Assembly (NCBI GenBank): GCA_030537075.1
Contig: JAUNOS010000005.1
Coordinates: forward strand, 1 to 64,000
Length of the DNA stretch: 64,000 nucleotides
From: Candidatus Saccharimonadota bacterium
GTDB lineage: Bacteria; Patescibacteriota; Saccharimonadia; Saccharimonadales; Saccharimonadaceae
Direction of reading: 5' to 3'
Shown here: positions 17,793 to 26,425 of the stretch, one piece after another
Position numbering within the stretch: the stretch's first letter is position 1
Layout of the letters: each line of letters begins with the position of its first letter
Made by a program: the position numbers and the translations under genes
Notes under the pieces: generated by a model
Databases searched by the model: none
What the model was told of the DNA's origin: nothing
What the model saw: only the letters and a program-made list of their open reading frames with translations

Positions 17793-17821
17793 TTGACATT
17801 TTAAAATGCTTATGCTATAAT
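17793..17821 (+). promoter_or_regulatory. Consensus promoter TTGACA-17-TATAAT with palindromic spacer
   Basis: TTGACA (17793-17798), 17 bp, TATAAT (17816-17821) with TGC directly upstream (extended -10). The spacer contains CATTTTAAAATG (17797-17808), a perfect 12-bp palindrome. It drives the two small envelope genes at 17875 and 18127. Confidence 0.88.
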
Positions 17822-17874
17822 GATGGATAGTTAGTAATGACTAACATAAACAAAATAACTTAAAAAGGAAGGAC

Positions 17875-18102
17875 ATGGAAGAAATGCAAACCGTCATTAT
17901 TCTGATGACCGTTGTCATTATCATTCATTCGGTGATGATTATCGTGTTATTTGGTATAATGATAGCACTGCTGGTGAAGCTAAAAAGGATCGCCGGCCAG
18001 GTCGAGGCAACGACGAAGAACCTTGCCCAGGCAACCGAGTGGTTGTCGCCCGTCAAGGTGTTTAGCTCGGCGCTCTCGGCATTTAAACGGTTTAGAAAGT
18101 AA
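17875..18102 (+). CDS. Small single-span membrane protein
   Basis: The 75 residues start with a long hydrophobic helix (TVIILMTVVIIIHSVMIIVL) and continue as a basic amphipathic helix (KLKRIAGQVEATTKNLAQATEW) resembling DUF948-type stress-envelope proteins. AAAAGGAAGGAC precedes ATG 17875. It forms a two-gene unit with the YtxH-like gene 24 bp downstream, as DUF948 and YtxH genes do in Gram-positive bacteria. Confidence 0.65.
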   Translation: MEEMQTVIILMTVVIIIHSVMIIVLFGIMIALLVKLKRIAGQVEATTKNLAQATEWLSPVKVFSSALSAFKRFRK

Positions 18103-18126
18103 TAATTCCAAGAAAGGAATAGTAAT

Positions 18127-18399
18127 ATGAAAAAACTTTTGACAGTACTTGGTGCCGCAGTTGCAGGCTTTGCGGCGGGTATTTTGACCGCACCAAAGAG
18201 TGGCAAGGAAACGCGTGCTGAGTTGAAGCAGAAAGCAGACCACCTGAAGCAGGAAGCTGGCAAGACCGCCAAGAAGGCGAGCGCCGCTGCGAAGGACAGC
18301 TTTGAGAACGTAAAGGCTGGCGCCGATAAGGTTGGTCAGACTGTTGGCAAGACTGCTCGCGCCGTTAAGACTGATGTTGAAAAGCGCTTTTCAAAGTAG
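18127..18399 (+). CDS. YtxH-like protein
   Basis: A 90-residue protein with an N-terminal glycine-rich hydrophobic helix (LLTVLGAAVAGFAAGILTAPKSG) and a long Lys/Ala helix (LKQKADHLKQEAGKTAKKAS) with LEA-like periodicity. The TAPKSGKETR pattern after the helix is the YtxH signature. Family members are general-stress envelope proteins. AAGAAAGGAATAG precedes ATG 18127. A long-loop terminator-like hairpin follows. Confidence 0.8.
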   Translation: MKKLLTVLGAAVAGFAAGILTAPKSGKETRAELKQKADHLKQEAGKTAKKASAAAKDSFENVKAGADKVGQTVGKTARAVKTDVEKRFSK

Positions 18400-18413
18400 T
18401 TTGACCTGAGCAC

Positions 18414-18465
18414 AAAAACGCGAGATAATGAGAATATGAACTACCTCAAACGTCTCGCGTTTTTT
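18414..18465 (+). terminator. Terminator-like hairpin that spans the next gene's start
   Basis: AAAAACGCGAGA (18414-18425) pairs perfectly over 12 bp with TCTCGCGTTTTT (18453-18464), leaving a 27-base loop that contains the ATG at 18436; a T-run closes the structure. It would form only in transcripts reading through from the YtxH unit, not in one starting at 18436. Confidence 0.6.
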
Positions 18466-18987
18466 ACTGCCAGCATAGCGGTGCTTGGTATGGTTTTGCA
18501 TCCACAGACTACACTTGCCCAGCAGATGGTTCTACAGTCACACGACCCAGTTCAGGTGAGAGCAATTCAGTCGCGCTGCTCATCGCTGCGTGCAACCATG
18601 AGCCGTATTCAGCATAATGACGCGCTGCTGCGGGTCAACGTTGGCCAAGCGTATAACACGCTGTCATCTCAGCTGATGGCGCGCTTAAACAGTCGATTGG
18701 CGCTGGAGAAAATTGACAGTACGCAGCTCGTTTCGATCGCACAGCGCTTTGAGTCTGAGCGCAAGCAGTTTGCGACGCAGTACAACACCTACGAAACTCT
18801 GATAGCCGGCCTCGTTAAAGCATCATGCCAGGAGGCTCCAGTGCACTACTATGAGCAGCTGATCAAGGCTCGAGATGCGAGGCAGGACGTGGGTGCCTCA
18901 GTCAAATCACTTGATGAGTTGATCAGGCAGTATCGTACCGCAGTCGAAGGACTCAAAACGACACTTGAGGGGAGGCGGCATGGATAA
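18436..18987 (+). CDS. Exported coiled-coil protein
   Basis: The 183 residues begin with a signal peptide (MNYLKRLAFFTASIAVLGMVL, cleavage near TLAQQ) followed by helical, Gln/Arg-rich sequence with two Cys (IQSRCSSL, KASCQEA) that might form a disulfide outside the cytoplasm. I recognise no family. GATAAT (18424-18429) ends six bases before ATG 18436. It overlaps the following membrane gene by 8 bp, so the two are likely made together. Confidence 0.65.
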   Translation: MNYLKRLAFFTASIAVLGMVLHPQTTLAQQMVLQSHDPVQVRAIQSRCSSLRATMSRIQHNDALLRVNVGQAYNTLSSQLMARLNSRLALEKIDSTQLVSIAQRFESERKQFATQYNTYETLIAGLVKASCQEAPVHYYEQLIKARDARQDVGASVKSLDELIRQYRTAVEGLKTTLEGRRHG

Positions 18988-19369
18988 AATTCGTCGCTAT
19001 GTCGCAGAGCACAAGTTACCGGTACTGGTGGCGGTGGCGATCCTTATGTCTTTGGCGCTGGTGAGTGTATCGATGTATCTATATTATTCGTCAGACGCCT
19101 TTCGGCTTGACCTCAGCAGGCCAGATTATGCGCAGTATCGAGACAAGATAAATACGAGCGAAGGGACAGAGCATCACTTCGCCTCACAGGGTGCTATCAC
19201 GCCACAAGCATTGGATGAGTTTTTGTCGGAGTATCAGAAGGAGCAGCAGAAAAGCGGTGGCGGAAAAGCGTTTGCGCATGATGTGCTCAGTGATGAGCAG
19301 TTGGGGATCGGCAGCGAGCAGCGCGGCGTAACGACGCAAGATGCTTATGGACCCGATGATGCGCTTTAA
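18980..19369 (+). CDS. Membrane-anchored hypothetical protein
   Basis: The 129 residues hold one N-terminal membrane helix (LPVLVAVAILMSLALVSVSMYL) and a polar, presumably external domain (SPLFR-free, acidic, with GAITPQALDEFLSEYQKEQQK). No family is recognised. GAGGGGAGGCGGC lies before ATG 18980, inside the end of the preceding exported-protein gene, so translation is coupled. Its product probably works with that neighbour at the envelope. It converges on mscS with 10 bp between the stops. Confidence 0.6.
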   Translation: MDKIRRYVAEHKLPVLVAVAILMSLALVSVSMYLYYSSDAFRLDLSRPDYAQYRDKINTSEGTEHHFASQGAITPQALDEFLSEYQKEQQKSGGGKAFAHDVLSDEQLGIGSEQRGVTTQDAYGPDDAL

Positions 19370-19379
19370 TAAACGGGGA

Positions 19380-20282
19380 CTACTTCTTGCCGCTGGCGCC
19401 TGTCGGAATGACGGCAAGGGTGATAGATTGTCTGTCAAACTCCTTCAGTAGGCGTCGGCGCATTTCTGAAGTGACCGCCCACTGATCAGACGGCTGCACC
19501 TTGCCGGCAACGATAACGTCGATAGAGCGGCCGGTGATGTCACCGACTGAGACAAAGGCTGGCGGCTCGATAATTTTTCGCTCCCAGTTTTTATCACTTG
19601 CCAATTTCTTACCGGTTTTGTTAATGATGTCCGTTACGACATTGATGTCATTTGCCGGGTCGAGCTGAAGAGTAAAGCGCGACATACTATAGCCCATAGT
19701 CTTATTTATGACATGCTGAATGGTGCCATTGGGGATGTAGTGCACATTGCCATCGGCATCACGTATCACCGTAGAGCGGGTACCCACTCGTTCCACGGTG
19801 CCGATAGCGCCCATGACATCGACGACGTCGCCCACGCGGTACTGATTTTCCGCGATGATGAAAATACCAGAGAGGAAGTCCTTCACTAGCGACTGTGCGC
19901 CGAAACCGAGCGCCACGCCGATGATGCCGGCACTGGCGAAGAGCGGCGAAAGGTCGAAGTAAAAAAGGCGATTGGCCACCATAGCGGCCACATAGCCGAC
20001 AGTGATGATGCGCCAGAAACTTTGCATGAGGCTGATGAGCGTGGTTTCGCGCTTCTCGATATCTTTGCGGTGCCATGAGCGATGCTTGGCGGCTGAGCGA
20101 ATGGCGTAGCGCACTGCCCAGGAGAGGAACATTTTGCCCAGGTAGTAGACGAGGATGGCACCGATGACGATGCTAATGGTCTCTATCATGCGCTGACTGA
20201 CCAGCCAACCAAGGCCACGTTCTGCCAGCCACTCATCGGCGCTGATGGTATTGAGAAATTGTTGAATAAGCTTATCCGCCAT
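19380..20282 (-). CDS. mscS: MscS-family mechanosensitive channel
   Basis: The channel opens under membrane tension to release solutes. The 300 residues from MADKLIQQFL contain three transmembrane helices, the pore-lining TM3 and start of the beta domain (SAGIIGVALGFGAQSLVKDFLSGIFI), then EDQYRVGD-like ENQYRVGDVVDVMG and the HYIPNG motif. ATG 20282 is preferred because TATACT on the minus strand (20295-20290) lies seven bases before it. That box overlaps the -10 box of the divergent trmB gene. Confidence 0.9.
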   Translation of the reverse strand: MADKLIQQFLNTISADEWLAERGLGWLVSQRMIETISIVIGAILVYYLGKMFLSWAVRYAIRSAAKHRSWHRKDIEKRETTLISLMQSFWRIITVGYVAAMVANRLFYFDLSPLFASAGIIGVALGFGAQSLVKDFLSGIFIIAENQYRVGDVVDVMGAIGTVERVGTRSTVIRDADGNVHYIPNGTIQHVINKTMGYSMSRFTLQLDPANDINVVTDIINKTGKKLASDKNWERKIIEPPAFVSVGDITGRSIDVIVAGKVQPSDQWAVTSEMRRRLLKEFDRQSITLAVIPTGASGKK

Positions 20283-20289
20283 GAAATTT

Positions 20290-20297
20290 AGTATAAT
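20290..20297. promoter_or_regulatory. Overlapping divergent -10 boxes (AGTATAAT)
   Basis: TATAAT (20292-20297) faces trmB, seven bases before ATG 20305; TATACT on the minus strand (20295-20290) faces mscS, seven bases before its ATG 20282. The two hexamers share four base pairs. Confidence 0.7.
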
Positions 20298-20304
20298 AAA
20301 ATGT

Positions 20305-20952
20305 ATGCAGCTTGTCGACCCGAAAGAATTTATCATCACCAGGAAACGCAAAAAATATAAATTTGCCTTGTTTCATAATTCGCCGCTGTGTTTTGAATTT
20401 GATGAGTGGACTCGGCGACCGGTAGATGCGGTGGAGGTTGGTGCGGGTGATGGTATGTTCAGTGTCGAGCTGGCGACGCGCCATCCAGAACAGCGGTTTC
20501 TAGCGGTGGACGTCAAGGGCGACCGCCTACAGAAGGGGGCGCGAGAGGCGGAGGCGCGCGGCCTGACGAATGTGTGGTTCGTGCGGGCGCGGGCGGATCA
20601 GCTGGAGGAGTTGGTGGAGTCAGCATCCTTGACTCATCTGTGGCTGACCTTTTCTGATCCATTTCCGCGTCGGCGTTCGGCGGGGCGGCGATTGACCCAT
20701 CCGTCCTTTTTGGCGCGCTACGCCCGCATGTTGACTTCGAGCGGCTCGCTACTGATCAAGCATGACAACCCGGAGTTCTTTTGCTGGAGCCTGGAGCAGC
20801 TGGTGGCCAGCGGCTGGCGCATCACCGAACTCAGCTTTGATCTGCATGAGTCGGAGTTGTCAGATGACTACAAACTGCTCACTACCTACGAACAGCGCTG
20901 GCTGGGCGAGGGCAGGGTGACGCAGTGTGTGCGGGCTAGTCGCCCAGACTGA
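20305..20952 (+). CDS. trmB: tRNA (guanine-N7)-methyltransferase
   Basis: SAM-dependent enzyme forming m7G46 in tRNA. The 215 residues have the SAM loop VEVGAGDGMFSVELA near 39, FLAVDVKGDR near 62, LWLTFSDPFPRRR near 112 (the family DPWPKKRH region, here altered), and the C-terminal TTYEQRWLGEG, which matches the TrmB end motif. ATG 20305 is chosen over the in-frame ATG 20281 because the -10 box lies between them. The 3' end overlaps the convergent HD-CYTH gene by 17 bp. Confidence 0.9.
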   Translation: MQLVDPKEFIITRKRKKYKFALFHNSPLCFEFDEWTRRPVDAVEVGAGDGMFSVELATRHPEQRFLAVDVKGDRLQKGAREAEARGLTNVWFVRARADQLEELVESASLTHLWLTFSDPFPRRRSAGRRLTHPSFLARYARMLTSSGSLLIKHDNPEFFCWSLEQLVASGWRITELSFDLHESELSDDYKLLTTYEQRWLGEGRVTQCVRASRPD

Positions 20953-22247
20953 CGAAGTTGAGGTCGGTTCTGTTGGCGAGTGAATGGTTTTTAAAGCGTC
21001 TATCCTCGCTAATGTCCTCGCCGAACCATTCTGGCGCATTGAAGGTGTTTGCTTTTACTAGTGCATCGGCTTCGCGCCCGCTGAATTCCACCTCCGCTGT
21101 CGCAAGACCTTCAAGGTGGCCGTGGTAGATGTCAAGTTCGATAGTCAATTCTCTACCATTTTCATCCGTATATGGTATGTAGTAACGCGTCTTTTCGACA
21201 CGGTTTCCGTCAGTTAGCTGCCAGAGCGCCTCAAAGGCCTCCTTTGTTAATTTAATAGTTTGTTCACCCCGGACAATGGTACCGTCACTTTTCATCGTCA
21301 GCTCAAAACGTTTGTCGTCCCCAAAGCTGCGGACGCGCACTTCCGACCCATCACCACCAGTTGCGAGATAGCCCTGTTTTAGTTCTGCGCACCGCATCTC
21401 GCCTAACTCAAAGGGTATATTTTCTGGATCGATGCGCCATTTACGCTCCACCTCAGTCAATTGCTGTGGACGTTCTGGGAGTCGAGCTTCTCGTGCTTGA
21501 CGCTCAAGTTCGTACTTGTTTTCGAAGAGGTGGGCGAGTACTGCGTAGGTCTGCTCCAGCTCAGGAAACTCGTTATTGAACATGTTGCGCCATTTCACCG
21601 CTAGCTTATCGTGCGAGGTGCGCAGCTCTTCTAGGTTAGAAATACCAAAGTCCTCCTCAACGACGCGAGTGCCCTGACCGGTTATGTCCACCGCTGCTGG
21701 CAAAAGTTTGTCAACCATGCGCACAAAACGTGCTTCAGCTGTATCCTGACGTTCGTAAGCTCGCAGCACTGCCGCTTCGAGCGGGGTCAGCTCCTGACAA
21801 AGCTCGTCGAGAGCTTCTTTTTCCCGACGCTCTTTCTCTGCCTGCTCCTCAGGCGAGACGCTAAAGGTCGCAACGTCACCAGTTTTTAGTTCCAGCATAT
21901 CATGCACCATCCCGTAGTGGCGAACAAGGCCTATGTCAAGATCTGGCCTGATTTCTTGCGCAATATTTGGCGCTAATATTGCTAGCATAAAACTATGCTC
22001 AACATCAGATTCACGTTCTCCGTCTGATAGTCGCGGTATTCTTTCAACATTGCGAAACTGGTCTGTTATTGTTCCGGCGTCCAGTGCAAGGCGTCCAATT
22101 TTTATGATGGTGCTGTTGTTAATGCAAAACCTCTCGAGTGATTGGCTGATGCCGCCTTCTGTTACCGGTCCCTCTCGCAATGCATCGAGTAGCTGCTTAG
22201 GTTGATATTCGCCCCCCCCATGTCGCTTGTTCTGTCGCGTTGGCCAT
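20936..22247 (-). CDS. HD-domain and CYTH-domain fusion, 5' end shifted at a G8 tract
   Basis: The intact part (413 residues from 22180 to the stop) has an HD phosphohydrolase of the YfbR/5'-nucleotidase type (ESDVEHSFM near 60, MVHDMLEL near 92) and a C-terminal CYTH fold (EVERKWRI near 243, EVRVRSFG, RFELTMK, TRYYIP, ELDIYHG, TAEVEFSG). The fusion is unusual. The best start is ATG 22247 behind AAGGAGG, giving MANATEQATWGG, but the run of eight G (22219-22212) puts that start out of frame; with seven G it joins the rest exactly. It is phase variation, a mutation or a sequencing error. The substrate is unknown; nucleotides or polyphosphate are likely. Confidence 0.75.
22212..22219. repeat. 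C8/G8 homopolymer inside the HD-CYTH gene start
   Basis: Eight C on the plus strand (G on the coding strand) ten codons after the best ribosome-site start. One base fewer restores the frame. Confidence 0.85.
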
Positions 22248-22339
22248 CTATCCTCCTTATGATGATACGTTTAGTGTAGCACATCATTACTATATCGTGC
22301 TATTATGAGTTCGTATAGAAAGTATAATTTGACTCAAAT

Positions 22340-23014
22340 ATGGTTGACCAATTCATCCCCGAGCATCACATCCAAAAACACATCATCGGCGTACTGATGC
22401 ACCAGCAGTACGCCAGGTTTCGTGATATGCGACCACCTCGGGTCGATACAAATCTCTACAGCTACCACTTAAAATTATTACAAAAGCGTCAGATGGTGCA
22501 GAAGACTGATGCGGGGTATTGTCTCGACAGGGCAGGCCTGCTCTATGTCGATAGGGTGAGTTTAAAATCGCTCAACGTTCGTACACAGCCGAAAATTATT
22601 ACCATGATAGTGCTCCAAAACGCAGACGGCGATGTGTTATTGCAAAAACGTACCAAACAACCCTACATCGATACCTGGACGCTGCCGTATGGCAAGCTTC
22701 ACATCGACGATCCATCAGTGCAGGCGGCGGTCCAGCGCGAGGCGCGCGAAAAACTTGGTATCGACCGGCTGGAGGCGCAGCACGCGGGGGACTGCTATAT
22801 TCGTATCTGGCAGGGTGGTGAGTTGCTGTCGACCACTTTAGCGCATGTGTTTTATGCCGAGGTTGATGAGATCACTCTAAATGACGATCTGATGTGGGTG
22901 CGTCCGCATCGCTTGGGGCAGTATCGTTTGGCTCCTGCTGTGGAGCAGATCGTGGCGCGAACCTTTTTTCGTGATCCGTTCTTTTTTGAAGAGTTTGTCG
23001 TCGAGCAGGTATAA
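22340..23014 (+). CDS. Nudix-like protein with N-terminal winged-helix-like part
   Basis: The 224 residues start with a helical, basic segment (HIIGVLMHQQYARFRDMRPP, SYHLKLLQKRQMVQKTDAGY) resembling a winged helix, followed by a Nudix fold (VLLQKRTKQPYIDTWTLPYG, then the Nudix box GKLHIDDPSVQAAVQREARE). The box is G-x5-D instead of G-x5-E but keeps REAREKLG. It may be an active pyrophosphatase with altered metal site, or a ligand-sensing regulator of the NrtR kind. TATAAT 22323-22328 lies 11 bases before ATG 22340. Confidence 0.7.
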   Translation: MVDQFIPEHHIQKHIIGVLMHQQYARFRDMRPPRVDTNLYSYHLKLLQKRQMVQKTDAGYCLDRAGLLYVDRVSLKSLNVRTQPKIITMIVLQNADGDVLLQKRTKQPYIDTWTLPYGKLHIDDPSVQAAVQREAREKLGIDRLEAQHAGDCYIRIWQGGELLSTTLAHVFYAEVDEITLNDDLMWVRPHRLGQYRLAPAVEQIVARTFFRDPFFFEEFVVEQV

Positions 23015-23021
23015 TGAAGGC

Positions 23022-23363
23022 ATGACAATCGACGAGTATACTGAAAAAGCCATATCTACACTATTAGGGACGCATGCTTATGGGAAGATCACACCGACGC
23101 TGATAGCGCAGGTCCTGGGCCTATGCGGTGAGTCAGGTGAAGTGGCGGAGAAGTTCAAAAAGCTAATTCGCGACAAGCAGGGTGAAGTGACTGAGGCAGA
23201 CCGACAGGAATTATTGAAGGAATTGGGTGACGTCCTATGGTATGTGACGGCGGTGGCCCATCTACTCGACTCGAGCCTAGAAGAGGTGGCACAACTGAAC
23301 AACGCCAAGCTCGCCAGCCGTCGCGACCGAGAGCAGCTGGCTGGTAGCGGCGATAATCGCTAA
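23022..23363 (+). CDS. MazG-like nucleotide pyrophosphohydrolase
   Basis: A 113-residue MazG-fold enzyme; the metal-binding residues are in CGESGEVAEKFKKLI and LLKELGDVLWYVTAVA (ExxE, ExxD). It would hydrolyse a (d)NTP to the monophosphate. TATAAT (23010-23015) ends six bases before ATG 23022 and there is no ribosome site, so a leaderless start is chosen; the upstream frame lies within the Nudix gene. It is a different subtype from the gene at 15721. Confidence 0.82.
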   Translation: MTIDEYTEKAISTLLGTHAYGKITPTLIAQVLGLCGESGEVAEKFKKLIRDKQGEVTEADRQELLKELGDVLWYVTAVAHLLDSSLEEVAQLNNAKLASRRDREQLAGSGDNR

Positions 23364-23410
23364 ATCATTGTATTCTGAAAAATGATGGTCTATACTGAAG
23401 CATAAGGATT

Positions 23411-25192
23411 ATGCGCATTTCTGATAGTATCATCGAGAAGATTTTGCGCCAGGGTGAGGTAGTTTCTGAGTCACAGCTGGCTGATTTGAAAATGGAGGCG
23501 GAGCGAACGCATCATCCGCTGCAGGCTATCATCGTTGAGCAAAAGATTATCAGCGAGATAGAGCTCGGCAAGAAAATCGGCGAGTACATCAATGTGCCGT
23601 TTGTGCAGATTGAGCCAAAAGACATCGCTGACGAGGTGCTGAAAAAGATCCCCGAACACATCGCCCGACAGTATAACGTGGTGCTGTTTGATGTCGATGA
23701 TAACGGTGTCTTTTCGCTCGCGATGGAGGACCCGGATGATGTCCAGGCGCTCAACTTTATTCAGAAGGAGATAGGCTATAACATCAAGGTGTTCTTGGCG
23801 ACGAAGGATAATATCCTCAGCTGTCTGGAAAATTATCGTGGCGATATCACTGACGAGCTAGACGAAGTGGTGTCCATCCAGAGTGATGCCCAGGCGGAAA
23901 ATCAGAAGGTGTCCGAGGAGGAGATTGCCGAAAACTCGCCGATCGCCCAGACGGTGAACCTGCTGCTTGAGTATGCCATCAAGTCTGGCGCCTCCGACAT
24001 CCATATCGAGCCGCGCGAGGAATTTGTCCAGGTGCGCTACCGTATCGACGGTGTGCTTCGCGAGGTGAATAAGCTGCCGCGCAATGTCCAGGGTGCGCTG
24101 GTGAGTCGTATCAAAATTCTGTCAAATCTGAAAATTGACGAACGCCGCGTGCCACAGGACGGACGGTTTAAGATCAAAGTCTCAGGAAAGCAATACGCCA
24201 TGCGCGTCTCGACCCTCCCCATCACCGATGGTGAGAAGGTGGTGATGCGCGTGCTGAACGAATCGAACCAGGCAGTGGCGCTGGATAGCCTGGGATATTG
24301 GGGTTTGTCGCTCAGGACGCTCAAAGACGCCATGGCGCAGCCAAACGGTATGATCCTGGTGACGGGGCCGACGGGTTCGGGAAAATCCACCTCGCTATTT
24401 AGCGTGCTCTCCGAGCTGAATACGCCAGACGTCAACATCTCGACCATCGAAGACCCGGTCGAGTATAAAATCCCTGGCGTCAATCAAACGCAGACCAACG
24501 CCAAGGCCGGCATGACCTTTGCCTCGGGCCTGCGCGCGCTTCTGCGTCAAGACCCGAACATCATCATGGTCGGTGAGATCCGCGACGGCGAAACTGCCAA
24601 CCTGGGCGTCCAGGCGGCGCTGACGGGGCACTTGGTGTTCTCGACGCTCCACACCAACAACGCTGCGACTTGTTTGCCACGTTTGTTGGATATGGGGATT
24701 GAGCCGTTTTTGATCGCTTCGACAGTCAAGGCCGTCATCGGTCAGCGCCTGGTGCGGCGGCTTTGTATGTTCTGTCGGCAGCAGTATACGCCAGACGCCG
24801 AGGAACTACGCTATATCGCAGAGATGTTTAATATGAAAGAGGGGTCGATGGCGCGTCTTCATGAGCTCGAGCAGCAAGCGGCAGCTGATAAAATTGGTAA
24901 TGACACACCCGTTGGTTCGACGCCGCAGACCATTCAGTATCTATGGCGTCCGAACCCTGAAGGGTGCGATGAGTGCGGGCATAATGGCTTTAAGGGGCGC
25001 GTCGGTATTTACGAGGTGCTCGGCATCTCTATTCCGATTCAGAAAATGATCACTGCGAACGCGACGAGTAATGATATTCAGGAGAAGGCAATTAGCGAAG
25101 GTATGGTCACCATGCAGCTCGATGGCTTTGTGAAAGCACTGCGGGGCGTGACCACGACCGAGGAAGTATTGAGAGCAACAAGGGAGCAATAA
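23411..25192 (+). CDS. pilB: Type IV pilus assembly ATPase PilB
   Basis: Cytoplasmic hexameric ATPase powering pilus extension. The 593 residues show the N-terminal MshEN-like domain (EIELGKKIGEYINVPF), the central domain (ASDIHIEPRE), Walker A GPTGSGKST near 319, Asp box (ISTIEDPVEY), Walker B (IMVGEIRDGETA), and a zinc-type four-Cys site (CMFCRQQY and CDECGHNG). The Cys pairs favour PilB over the retraction ATPase PilT. AAGGA lies before ATG 23411. It begins the pilB-pilC-pilM-pilN-pilO cluster; pilC follows after 3 bp. Confidence 0.95.
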   Translation: MRISDSIIEKILRQGEVVSESQLADLKMEAERTHHPLQAIIVEQKIISEIELGKKIGEYINVPFVQIEPKDIADEVLKKIPEHIARQYNVVLFDVDDNGVFSLAMEDPDDVQALNFIQKEIGYNIKVFLATKDNILSCLENYRGDITDELDEVVSIQSDAQAENQKVSEEEIAENSPIAQTVNLLLEYAIKSGASDIHIEPREEFVQVRYRIDGVLREVNKLPRNVQGALVSRIKILSNLKIDERRVPQDGRFKIKVSGKQYAMRVSTLPITDGEKVVMRVLNESNQAVALDSLGYWGLSLRTLKDAMAQPNGMILVTGPTGSGKSTSLFSVLSELNTPDVNISTIEDPVEYKIPGVNQTQTNAKAGMTFASGLRALLRQDPNIIMVGEIRDGETANLGVQAALTGHLVFSTLHTNNAATCLPRLLDMGIEPFLIASTVKAVIGQRLVRRLCMFCRQQYTPDAEELRYIAEMFNMKEGSMARLHELEQQAAADKIGNDTPVGSTPQTIQYLWRPNPEGCDECGHNGFKGRVGIYEVLGISIPIQKMITANATSNDIQEKAISEGMVTMQLDGFVKALRGVTTTEEVLRATREQ

Positions 25193-25195
25193 ACA

Positions 25196-26425
25196 ATGGC
25201 AAAATTCAAATATATCGCAATCAAAAAAGATGGCTCGACTGTCAATGGCGAGCTTGAGTCGGCGAGCCGCGGGACTGCGCTGCAGCTCATTCAGGGCCAG
25301 GGACTCAAGCTGGTTGACCTAAAAGACGCGAGCGATGAAAAGAAAGGTTTGAGCATCGGTCGTGGTCGCAAGAAGGGAGTTCCTACCGAGGAGCTTGTCG
25401 GCTTTACGCGCCAGCTCAGTACTATGGTCTCTGCCGGCGTGCCGATATTGCGCTCACTGAACGCGATGGCACAGCACGCGGAGAGCGCCAACTTTCGCGA
25501 TATTCTCCACGGGGTCGCCAAAGAGATCGAGGGGGGTATTTCATTTGCTGATGCCCTCGAAAAATATCCGCAGGCCTTTAGCGATGTCTACATCAACATG
25601 GTGCGCGCGGGTGAGGCCGGAGGTATTCTGGATGATATCTTAAAGCGCTTGGCGCTGCAGCAGGAGAAGAACTCTTCGATGAAGAAGAAGATTAAGAGTG
25701 CCATGACCTATCCGATGGTGCTGATCTTTATCACCATCGGCGCTTTTTTCGGGCTGATGATTTTCGTGTTGCCGGCTATCGGCAAGACCATTAAAGACCT
25801 TGCGGGAGAAGATGCTGAGCTGCCAGCACTTACCACCGCACTGATGGGGATGAGCCAGTTTATGGTGACGTACTGGTATATTCTTATCCCCGTTATCGTC
25901 GGGGCGATCTATGGGCTCATTCGCTATATCAAGACGCCACGCGGCAAGGTAAAATTTCATCATTTCGTGCTGAAGGCTCCGATCTTGAAGACTATTGTCC
26001 GTAAGGTGGCGGTGGCGCGCTTTACTCGAACCTTCTCGGCACTGATCGGGGCAGGCGTTTCTGTTCTCGAGGCGCTGGAGGTGACAGCGCGCGCGGTTGG
26101 TAACAAAGTCTACGAAGACTCTCTGATGGAAGCGGCAAAACGCATCAAGAACGGAGAAGTCTTGTCAAAGATTATCAATGAACGCGAGGATTTGTACCCG
26201 CCAATCGTCGGCCAGATGTTATCGGTCGGTGAGGAGACCGGGCAGACGGATAAGGTGCTGGTGAAGGTTGCAGACTTTTATGAGGAGGAAGTGGATACGG
26301 CTATCGCAGGATTGAGCTCGACTATTGAGCCGGTGATGATCGTGTTCATGGGCGGCATGGTCGGTCTTATCGCTGCCGCGGTGATGATGCCAATTACTGG
26401 TCTGGCAAACCAAATTAAGGGATAG
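25196..26425 (+). CDS. pilC: Type IV pilus inner-membrane platform protein PilC
   Basis: The 409-residue GspF/PilC protein holds the pilus machine base and contacts PilB. It has two repeated GspF cytoplasmic domains (TRQLSTMVSAGVPILRSLNA near 65, and ARFTRTFSALIGAGVSVLEA near 275) and hydrophobic segments at about 175-195, 220-245 and 378-400. The length is the family norm. AGGGAGC overlaps the pilB stop; the two genes are cotranscribed. The pilM promoter follows. Confidence 0.94.
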   Translation: MAKFKYIAIKKDGSTVNGELESASRGTALQLIQGQGLKLVDLKDASDEKKGLSIGRGRKKGVPTEELVGFTRQLSTMVSAGVPILRSLNAMAQHAESANFRDILHGVAKEIEGGISFADALEKYPQAFSDVYINMVRAGEAGGILDDILKRLALQQEKNSSMKKKIKSAMTYPMVLIFITIGAFFGLMIFVLPAIGKTIKDLAGEDAELPALTTALMGMSQFMVTYWYILIPVIVGAIYGLIRYIKTPRGKVKFHHFVLKAPILKTIVRKVAVARFTRTFSALIGAGVSVLEALEVTARAVGNKVYEDSLMEAAKRIKNGEVLSKIINEREDLYPPIVGQMLSVGEETGQTDKVLVKVADFYEEEVDTAIAGLSSTIEPVMIVFMGGMVGLIAAAVMMPITGLANQIKG

